A stretch of DNA of 23,281 bases from Gammaproteobacteria bacterium (GTDB lineage: Bacteria; Pseudomonadota; Gammaproteobacteria; SZUA-229). Under the pieces are notes generated by a model, which saw only the letters and a list, made by a program, of their open reading frames with translations, made no database searches and was not told where the DNA came from. This document shows, in pieces, positions 14,809 to 20,643 of this stretch. The position numbers and the translations under genes are program-made. Within the stretch, counting starts at the first letter, position 1, and each line of letters begins with the position of its first letter. Where the stretch lies: assembly GCA_029880105.1 (NCBI GenBank), contig JAOUPA010000011.1, forward strand, positions 1 to 23,281, read 5' to 3'.

Positions 14809-15843
14809 CTAGAAGTTATCCTTATTTGCCGCTTTTTTTCTTGCTTCGTCTTTATTGATCAAACCTTTCGATAATAATTCCTGCAGATTCTGATCTAGCG
14901 TCTGCATACCAATTGACTGGCCCGTCTGGATCGCTGAATACATCTGCGCAATCTTGTTTTCACGAATCAGGTTACGAATCGCTGGCGTACCAATCATAAT
15001 CTCGTGTGCCGCAACACGGCCACCACCCACTTTTTTCAATAGTGTCTGAGAAATTACCGCACGCAGGGACTCGGACATCATCGCGCGTACCATTTCTTTT
15101 TCTGCTGCAGGAAACACGTCTACAATACGGTCTACGGTTTTCGCTGCCGAACTGGTATGCAGGGTACCGAACACCAGATGGCCGGTTTCCGCTGCAGACA
15201 GTGCCAGACGAATGGTCTCAAGGTCACGCATCTCACCTACCAGAATGACATCTGGGTCTTCGCGCAGCGCTGAACGTAGCGCCTCACTAAAGCCAAGGGT
15301 ATCACGATGTACCTCACGCTGGTTGATCAGGCATTTTTTACTTTCATGCACAAACTCGATTGGGTCTTCGATGGTCAACACGTGGCCATAGTGGTTTTCA
15401 TTGACGTAGTTGATCATACCGGCCAGCGTGGTCGATTTACCCGAACCGGTCGGCCCGGTCACCAGCACGATACCGCGAGGTGTATTGGAGATATCTTCAA
15501 AAATTTTCGGGGCCTTCAGCTCTTCCAGTGTCAGAATTTTGGAGGGAATAGTACGAAAAACCGCACCGGCGCCACGGTTATGATTGAACGCATTAACACG
15601 AAAACGCGCAAGACCAGGAATTTCAAAGGAGAAGTCAGTCTCCCAGTATTCCTCAAAAGTCTTACGCTGCTTGTCGTTCATAATGTCGTAGACCATGCTA
15701 TGAACATCTTCATGCTCCATTAAATCGACATTGATGCGGCGCACATCACCATCAACTCGAATCATAGGCGGCAGGCCTGCAGATAGATGTAAGTCAGATG
15801 CCCCGTTCTTAACGCTAAAGGCCAAAAGTTGCGCGATATCCAT
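14809..15843 (-). CDS. pilT: Type IV pilus retraction ATPase PilT
   Basis: PilT is the hexameric motor that depolymerises the type IVa pilus and so powers twitching and DNA uptake. The 344-residue length is exactly typical. Features are SDLHLSAGLPPMIRVDG at the N-terminus, arginine-finger region RFRVNAFNHNRGAGAVFR, Walker A GPTGSGKST (130-138), TIEDPIEFVH, Walker B DVILVGEMRD (Glu204), His box TGHLVFGTLHT and the hallmark AIRNLIRE (288-295) with GMQTLDQNL following. GGGGGA sits 5 bp before the ATG. It is first in a minus-strand operon with pilU and a second PilU-like gene, and is divergent from proC across a 245-bp non-coding region. Confidence 0.97.
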   Translation of the reverse strand: MDIAQLLAFSVKNGASDLHLSAGLPPMIRVDGDVRRINVDLMEHEDVHSMVYDIMNDKQRKTFEEYWETDFSFEIPGLARFRVNAFNHNRGAGAVFRTIPSKILTLEELKAPKIFEDISNTPRGIVLVTGPTGSGKSTTLAGMINYVNENHYGHVLTIEDPIEFVHESKKCLINQREVHRDTLGFSEALRSALREDPDVILVGEMRDLETIRLALSAAETGHLVFGTLHTSSAAKTVDRIVDVFPAAEKEMVRAMMSESLRAVISQTLLKKVGGGRVAAHEIMIGTPAIRNLIRENKIAQMYSAIQTGQSIGMQTLDQNLQELLSKGLINKDEARKKAANKDNF

Positions 15844-15912
15844 TATTCCCCCAGATGTTTCTATGCTTGTCTAATAGCCGATGTACATTTCACTCTGTAT
15901 ATTCGACGAATC

Positions 15913-15940
15913 TTTATATCCTACTACTTATAGCCAACAA
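15913..15940 (-). promoter_or_regulatory. Candidate sigma-70 promoter for pilT-pilU
   Basis: Read on the minus strand, TTGTTG (15935-15940) and TATAAA (15913-15918) are separated by 16 bp. The -10 matches five of six consensus bases. It lies about 70 bp upstream of the pilT ATG in the non-coding region shared with proC. A small inverted repeat sits just upstream of the -35. The assignment is by eye only. Confidence 0.4.
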
Positions 15941-15943
15941 ATC

Positions 15944-15958
15944 ATCGTGCTTCACGAT
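15944..15958. promoter_or_regulatory. Perfect 6-bp inverted repeat upstream of the pilT promoter
   Basis: ATCGTG and CACGAT flank a 3-base spacer (CTT). The repeat begins 4 bp upstream of the candidate -35 of pilT and 130 bp upstream of proC, within the 245-bp intergenic region (15844-16088). A further TCGTG half-site follows at about 15965. It could be an operator, but the region is AT-rich and short palindromes are not rare. I see no T-tract after it that would make a terminator. The rest of this intergenic region shows no gene; no remnant of yggS is visible. Confidence 0.3.
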
Positions 15959-16088
15959 ATTTTGTCGTGTTATTCAGATATTTTTTATCATCGGCCAATG
16001 CCATTTCACCGGCTGTGCTAAAATTTTTTGCATTTAGGGCACTTTCTAACATGCTTGGCCAGCAAAATCGAACAGGTAACATCAATTA

Positions 16089-16919
16089 ATGACTCTCTCA
16101 ATTGCTTTTATCGGTGGCGGCAATATGGCATCCAGCCTGATTGGTGGACTACTGTCTTCATCAGAACCACCAGCCAGCACCCTGGTTGCCGAACCAGACA
16201 AAGATCAGCGACAGCGACTGGAGCAGCAGTTTGGCGTGCGAACCAGCGCTGACAATATCGATGCCTTGCAGGCTGATGTTGTCATGCTGGCAGTGAAACC
16301 CCAACTACTCCAGCAGGTTTGCCGGCAGCTCGCCGAGGCACTCGTCCAGCAGGGCAAGAGACCCCTATTTATTTCCATCGCCGCCGGTATCCGCAGTGAT
16401 GACATCAATCGCTGGCTGGGTGGTCATCAGGCGATTGTACGCTGCATGCCGAATACGCCTTCACTACTAAAAGTAGGCGCAACCGCCCTATTTGCCAACA
16501 CACAGGTTGATGATTTACAAAAATTACTGGCCGACACTATATTGCAGGCTGTGGGCATCAATCTCTGGGTCAATAATGAAAATGAGCTGGATGCAGTAAC
16601 CGCTGTGTCCGGCAGCGGGCCGGCTTATTTCTTCCTGATGATGGAGTACATGCAGCAGGCCGGTATTAAACTGGGGCTGGAGGCTGAAACCGCTAAAAAG
16701 CTCGTACTGCAAACCGCTTTGGGTGCGGCCATGATGGCCGATAAAAGTGACGTTGATGCGGCCACCCTGCGCGCCCGTGTCACCTCGAAAGGCGGCACCA
16801 CCGAGCAGGCCATTAAAAGTTTTCAGGGCGCCCATTTTGAACAAATAGTAGAAAATGCGCTAAAGGCTGCCAGAGACCGTTCGCAAACACTGGCCGATGA
16901 ATTAGGCAAAGATACATAA
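16089..16919 (+). CDS. proC: Pyrroline-5-carboxylate reductase
   Basis: This enzyme carries out the last step of proline synthesis, reducing pyrroline-5-carboxylate with NAD(P)H. The 276-residue chain begins with a Rossmann nucleotide-binding motif, IAFIGGGNMASSLIGGL. It continues with VVMLAVKPQ, the conserved VRCMPNTPSLLKVGATAL, and the C-terminal catalytic domain with AVSGSGPAYFFLMMEYM and TLRARVTSKGGTTEQAI. Length and all motifs are normal. An AGG lies 13 bases before the ATG. The stop TAA shares its last base with the ATG of yggT. It opens a five-gene plus-strand run, divergent from pilT. The PLP-homeostasis gene yggS, commonly just upstream, is absent. Confidence 0.96.
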   Translation: MTLSIAFIGGGNMASSLIGGLLSSSEPPASTLVAEPDKDQRQRLEQQFGVRTSADNIDALQADVVMLAVKPQLLQQVCRQLAEALVQQGKRPLFISIAAGIRSDDINRWLGGHQAIVRCMPNTPSLLKVGATALFANTQVDDLQKLLADTILQAVGINLWVNNENELDAVTAVSGSGPAYFFLMMEYMQQAGIKLGLEAETAKKLVLQTALGAAMMADKSDVDAATLRARVTSKGGTTEQAIKSFQGAHFEQIVENALKAARDRSQTLADELGKDT

Positions 16920-17473
16920 TGAACTACGATAACCCATTTATATTCCTGATCGACACCCTGTTTGATATTTATATCGCTATGGTCCTGCTGCGCTTTTTGC
17001 TGCAACTGGTCGGGGCAGATTTCTTCAACCCCATTTCACAGTTCATCGTAAAAGCCACCCAGAAACCCGTAATTTTTGCACGTCGCATTATCCCCGGATA
17101 TCGTGGCATCGACCTCGCCACCCTGGTACTAGCCGTGATGCTAATTTTCTTCAAACTCAGCGTGTTACTGATGCTGGCCGGTTTTCAACCCTCCCTCAGT
17201 GGTTTACTTATCAAAAGCCTGTTTGAATTTATCAGCCTGACTTTCGACATATTCATTATCGCGATTTTTATACAGGCCATATTGAGCTGGGTGAGTCCCG
17301 ATCCCTATAACCCGGTAGTGGCTATTTTAGGCAGCCTGACTCGCCCTGTTTTGCGCCCAATACGGAAACACCTGCCGATAATGGGCGGCCTTGATCTCTC
17401 ACCTGTTGCAGCGCTCATCGGTTTAATGTTTATTAAACGACTCATTCTTTATATTTTCCAGTCATTGTTCTAG
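16919..17473 (+). CDS. yggT: YggT family integral membrane protein
   Basis: This 184-residue inner-membrane protein contains two YGGT repeats. The first is about residues 10-75, with VLLRFLLQLVGADFFNPISQ and RIIPGYRGIDLATLVLA. The second is about 105-180, with IQAILSWVSPDPYNPVVAIL and LRPIRKHLPIMGGLDLSPV. Four membrane helices are likely. The family is conserved beside proC in many gammaproteobacteria; its function is unclear, with links reported to osmotic or ion stress. It overlaps proC by one base, and its TAG stop shares the G with the GTG start of yggU, so the three are surely cotranscribed. Confidence 0.93.
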   Translation: MNYDNPFIFLIDTLFDIYIAMVLLRFLLQLVGADFFNPISQFIVKATQKPVIFARRIIPGYRGIDLATLVLAVMLIFFKLSVLLMLAGFQPSLSGLLIKSLFEFISLTFDIFIIAIFIQAILSWVSPDPYNPVVAILGSLTRPVLRPIRKHLPIMGGLDLSPVAALIGLMFIKRLILYIFQSLF

Positions 17474-17793
17474 TGCCTGCGTTTTTTGAGTGGCAAGACG
17501 ACAATTTGATCCTCAAGGTACGCGTACAACCCCGTGCTGCCAGTAATAGCTTCGCAGAATACAATAACGAATATATAAAGGTTCGAATTACCACACCGCC
17601 AATTGACGGCAAAGCCAACAGACACCTGATCGAATTTCTGGCCAAAACTTTCAAAGTCGCCAAATCCAGCATCCAGCTACTCTCCGGCGAAACCGGTAGA
17701 AACAAGCGATTATTAATTCAACAACCCAGCACCCTGCCCGAATTTATCGAAAAAAACACGTCATCACCTTATAAAGCCACACGGATTGATTGA
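17473..17793 (+). CDS. yggU: YggU/DUF167 family protein
   Basis: This is a small soluble protein of 106 residues with the DUF167 fold: ILKVRVQPRAASNSF near the N-terminus, then IKVRITTPPIDGKANRHLIE and IQLLSGETGRNKRLLI. Function is unknown for the family, although it is widely conserved and often next to yggT. The start is a GTG overlapping the yggT stop by one base; no ATG lies nearby in frame. The C-terminus after about residue 92 is variable. The candidate metX promoter begins in its stop codon region. Confidence 0.9.
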   Translation: MPAFFEWQDDNLILKVRVQPRAASNSFAEYNNEYIKVRITTPPIDGKANRHLIEFLAKTFKVAKSSIQLLSGETGRNKRLLIQQPSTLPEFIEKNTSSPYKATRID

Positions 17794-17818
17794 AACACGA
17801 CACGCCAGTGTTTACACT
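17790..17818 (+). promoter_or_regulatory. Candidate sigma-70 promoter for metX-metW
   Basis: TTGAAA (17790-17795) and TACACT (17813-17818) are separated by 17 bp, matching five and four of six consensus bases. A transcript would begin near 17825, leaving a leader of about 20 bases before the metX ATG. An inverted repeat AGTGT-TT-ACACT (17807-17818) covers the -10 and could be an operator for a methionine regulator, though no known box is matched. The leader is too short for a SAM riboswitch. Confidence 0.4.
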
Positions 17819-17843
17819 TGCTGCCAACTAAACGTGGACACCT

Positions 17844-18989
17844 ATGCCAGACTCAATACCACCAGATTCCATCGGACTCGTCGAGACCAAAATTCTGCAT
17901 TTTTCAGAGCCGCTCGAGCTCGAGTGCGGAAAAGTCCTCACCGAGTATGATATTGCCTTCGAAACTTATGGCAACCTCAATGAAGCTGGTAGCAATGCCA
18001 TCCTGATCTGCCATGCCCTGTCCGGCGATCAGCATGCTGCCGGTTATAACTCAATGGAAGATCGTAAACCTGGCTGGTGGGACAGCAGTATCGGCCCTGG
18101 CAAACCGATCGACACCAATCACTTTTACGTGGTCTGCATCAACAATCTAGGTGGCTGCAAGGGCTCCAGCGGCCCCAATACCAAAAGGCCGGGCACAGAT
18201 AAATACTGGGGACCCGATTTCCCCATCGTCACCGTCAAGGACTGGGTCAACAGCCAGCACAATGTAATGAAGGCACTTAACGTTGATCACTGGTGCGCCG
18301 TGATTGGCGGCAGCCTGGGCGGTATGCAGGTGCTGCAATGGTCGATTCAATACCCTGACCTGATCAATTATGCGCTGGTCATTGCTGCTGCGCCCAAGCT
18401 ATCAGCCCAAAACATTGCCTTCAACGAGGTGGCGCGGCAATCGATCATGTCCGACCCTGATTTTCACGAAGGCCACTATCTGGAAAACAACAGCGTACCA
18501 CGACGCGGCCTGATGCTGGCCAGAATGCTGGGGCACATCACCTACCTGTCCGATGATTCCATGCGCGAGAAATTTGGCCGTGAGCTGCGCGAAGGCAAAC
18601 TCAGTTTCGGCTTCGATGTCGATTTTCAGGTCGAGAGCTATTTACGCTACCAGGGCAAATCCTTCGTTGACCGCTTTGATGCCAACACCTACCTGCTGAT
18701 GACCAAGGCACTGGATTATTTTGACCCGGCCAGCGAATACGATCACGACCTGGCAGCGACACTGGCCAAAGCGAAAGCCAAATTTATGGTGATGTCGTTC
18801 ACCTCGGACTGGCGTTTCTCGCCGAAGCGCTCACGTGAAATCGTCAAGGCCCTGCTGGATGCAGGCAAACAGGTCAGCTATGTCGAAATCGAGGCTCACC
18901 ACGGTCACGATGCCTTCCTGATTCCGATTCCACACTACATGAACGTATTCCACAGTTACATGAAAAGCATCCGCGAGGCTATCCAGTAA
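17844..18989 (+). CDS. metX: Homoserine O-acyltransferase MetX
   Basis: MetX acylates homoserine in the first dedicated step of methionine synthesis. The 381-residue alpha/beta-hydrolase has the nucleophile elbow GGSLGGMQ (Ser157), preceded by ICHALSGDQHAAGY and INNLGGCKGSSGP. The catalytic Asp322 is in SFTSDWRFSP and His355 in GHDAFL. A helical lid occupies about 185-300. Members use acetyl-CoA or succinyl-CoA. Pseudomonas-type MetX linked to metW tends to use succinyl-CoA, but I cannot settle the donor from sequence alone. The ATG at 17844 gives the normal length. Its TAA overlaps the metW ATG by one base, the standard metXW pairing. Confidence 0.95.
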   Translation: MPDSIPPDSIGLVETKILHFSEPLELECGKVLTEYDIAFETYGNLNEAGSNAILICHALSGDQHAAGYNSMEDRKPGWWDSSIGPGKPIDTNHFYVVCINNLGGCKGSSGPNTKRPGTDKYWGPDFPIVTVKDWVNSQHNVMKALNVDHWCAVIGGSLGGMQVLQWSIQYPDLINYALVIAAAPKLSAQNIAFNEVARQSIMSDPDFHEGHYLENNSVPRRGLMLARMLGHITYLSDDSMREKFGRELREGKLSFGFDVDFQVESYLRYQGKSFVDRFDANTYLLMTKALDYFDPASEYDHDLAATLAKAKAKFMVMSFTSDWRFSPKRSREIVKALLDAGKQVSYVEIEAHHGHDAFLIPIPHYMNVFHSYMKSIREAIQ

Positions 18990-19588
18990 TGCGTGCTGAT
19001 TTAGCAATTATTGCCGAATGGATCAAACCGGGCTCATCGATACTCGATCTGGGCTGCGGTGATGGCACCCTGCTCAAGCACCTACGAGACAAGCAGGTTC
19101 TCGGCATCGGCCTGGAAATCAGTGAGCGCAATATTGAAACCTGCCTCAGGGACAACCTCAATATCATCCAGTCAGACCTGAACGATGGTCTGAAAGCCTA
19201 TTTCTCAGACAACAGCTTCGATTATGTGGTGATGAGCCAGACCCTGCAGGCAACAGTGCACCCTGAGCAACTGATCGATGAGATGCTGCGCGTGGGCAAA
19301 CAGGGCATCGTTACCTTCCCCAATATGGCTCACTGGAAGGCACGCGTGCAACTAGGCCTTGGTGGCTATATGCCAGTCACTAAGAGCCTGCCCAACCGCT
19401 GGTACAATACGCCCAATATCCACCTGTGCACGGTAAAGGATTTTGAAATCCTCTGTCGCGAGCGTGGCATCAGGATTCTGGAACGCACATTTGTCGACTA
19501 CACACATAGCCGCAGCTCCCTGCTGATGAAGTTATTCCCCAACCTGTTTAGTGAAATTGCACTCTATCGCTTCTGCCGAGGCAGTTGA
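18989..19588 (+). CDS. metW: Methionine biosynthesis protein MetW
   Basis: This 199-residue protein resembles a SAM-dependent methyltransferase. SAM-binding motif I is SILDLGCGDGTLLKHL, followed by a Glu at the end of the second strand (GIGLEISERNIE). Further segments are FDYVVMSQTLQAT and the family-typical GIVTFPNMAHWKAR and LPNRWYNTPNIHLCTVKDFE. MetW is always found with MetX in such bacteria and supports its acyltransferase activity; a methyl acceptor is not established. The overlapping ATG implies translational coupling. A weak CTGCC/GGCAG dyad covers the stop codon but has no T-tract after it. Confidence 0.94.
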   Translation: MRADLAIIAEWIKPGSSILDLGCGDGTLLKHLRDKQVLGIGLEISERNIETCLRDNLNIIQSDLNDGLKAYFSDNSFDYVVMSQTLQATVHPEQLIDEMLRVGKQGIVTFPNMAHWKARVQLGLGGYMPVTKSLPNRWYNTPNIHLCTVKDFEILCRERGIRILERTFVDYTHSRSSLLMKLFPNLFSEIALYRFCRGS

Positions 19589-19677
19589 ATGGACACTATA
19601 TAATGCTAAATACTGTTTTGCTGGAACTACCCTGCTAAGATTAGGGCCTTAATACAGAATTGCTCAACCAGATTATA

Positions 19678-20589
19678 ATGAATCACCCCTTAAGCCAGTT
19701 TTTAACTCAATCAGAACAATTACAGCCCTTGCTCAGACGCCTGCCGGTTGTGCTCAATGTCGTACTGATTATTGGCTGCGCCCAGTTACTGTCTGAAGCG
19801 ATCTGGATGTTGGTGGATGATACTAATAACCGCATTACCTCTGTCATCGCACCTGTCAACACAACTATTGCCCGCAAACCCGATAATGCCAATAAATCAC
19901 AGCAGGCTTTTCGTACGCTGAGCAGCGCTCATGTATTCGGGGTTGCCGAAACAAAAACTGCCGAAATCAAGTCTGACGACGCGCCTGATACCAAACTCAA
20001 TCTTGTATTACGAGGTGTACTTTCGGCCGGCACCCCTGAAATTGCCAGTGCGATCATAGCCAGAGGTGAAAACGGCCCAGAAGAAATTTATGGCATTGGT
20101 GACAAAATACCAGGTGGTGTCACCCTCAGGGAAATCCACCCGGAGCACGTCATTCTGGAGATCCAGGGACGCATTGAGGCCCTACGCATGGAAAAAAATA
20201 AGGATACTGATGCAATCATCACAGAACCCAGTTTGACTACACCGTCAAGCCCAGTTCAACCTTTAAGCGTTTCTGCCTCAAATGCACTGAAAGATATTCG
20301 TCAAGATTTAACCAATAATCCAGCTTCTTTCAGTAAGTACGCTATGCCCGTTGTGGTCAGGGAAAATGGCCAGCAAATAGGGTATCGCCTACAGCCACAG
20401 GAAAATAGTGATTTACTCATTCAGGCTGGCCTCGAACCATCTGATGTAATCACCTCGATCAATGGCACCAAACTCGATAACATGCAAAACAGCATGAAAG
20501 TACTCAATGAGTTACGCTCAGCCAATCAGGTAAGCATTACCGTTAAGCGAAACGGTGCCGAAATACCACTCAATATTCAGTTACAATAA
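19678..20589 (+). CDS. gspC: Type II secretion system inner-membrane protein GspC
   Basis: GspC links the inner-membrane platform to the GspD secretin. From the ATG at 19678 the product has 303 residues. It has a short cytoplasmic tail, one membrane helix at about 22-45, a linker, and the homology region at about 105-172 (LNLVLRGVLSAGTPEIASAI, then IYGIGDKIPGGVTLREIHPE). A Thr/Ser/Pro-rich spacer follows, then a C-terminal PDZ domain at about 222-300 (GYRLQP, LIQAGLEPSDVITSINGT). A TTG 18 bases upstream would also be in frame; neither start has a strong Shine-Dalgarno. It opens the gsp operon 89 bp after metW, with a TATAAT at 19597-19602 that lacks a good -35. Confidence 0.92.
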   Translation: MNHPLSQFLTQSEQLQPLLRRLPVVLNVVLIIGCAQLLSEAIWMLVDDTNNRITSVIAPVNTTIARKPDNANKSQQAFRTLSSAHVFGVAETKTAEIKSDDAPDTKLNLVLRGVLSAGTPEIASAIIARGENGPEEIYGIGDKIPGGVTLREIHPEHVILEIQGRIEALRMEKNKDTDAIITEPSLTTPSSPVQPLSVSASNALKDIRQDLTNNPASFSKYAMPVVVRENGQQIGYRLQPQENSDLLIQAGLEPSDVITSINGTKLDNMQNSMKVLNELRSANQVSITVKRNGAEIPLNIQLQ

Positions 20590-20607
20590 GCGCTGAGGAT
20601 ATTACCA

Positions 20608-20643
20608 GTGGATATGACAGAAGCAACAGGATCCCATGCATGA
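20608..20643 (+). other. Possible 11-codon leader ORF overlapping the gspD start
   Basis: A GTG at 20608 preceded by TGAGGA at good spacing opens an 11-codon frame (V-D-M-T-E-A-T-G-S-H-A). Its TGA stop overlaps the gspD ATG as ATGA (20640-20643). It fills most of the 50-bp gap between gspC and gspD and is in a different frame from gspD. It could couple gspD translation to ribosomes arriving from upstream. No family is recognisable and chance is quite possible. Confidence 0.25.

Noticed and set aside
15307..15723. 138-codon plus-strand ORF opposite pilT
   Set aside because: It is antisense to the most conserved part of pilT, and its open frame follows from codon bias of the real gene.
17794..17843. 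SAM riboswitch upstream of metX
   Set aside because: Only 50 bp separate yggU and metX, too little for a SAM-I aptamer, and no SAM-II-like helix pattern is seen.
17908..17922. CTCGAGCTCGAG palindrome in metX
   Set aside because: It encodes Leu-Glu-Leu-Glu within a conserved frame; the symmetry follows from the codons and has no regulatory context.
19567..19600. CTGCC/GGCAG dyad at the metW stop as a terminator
   Set aside because: The stem is 5 bp with a 2-base loop and there is no downstream T-tract.
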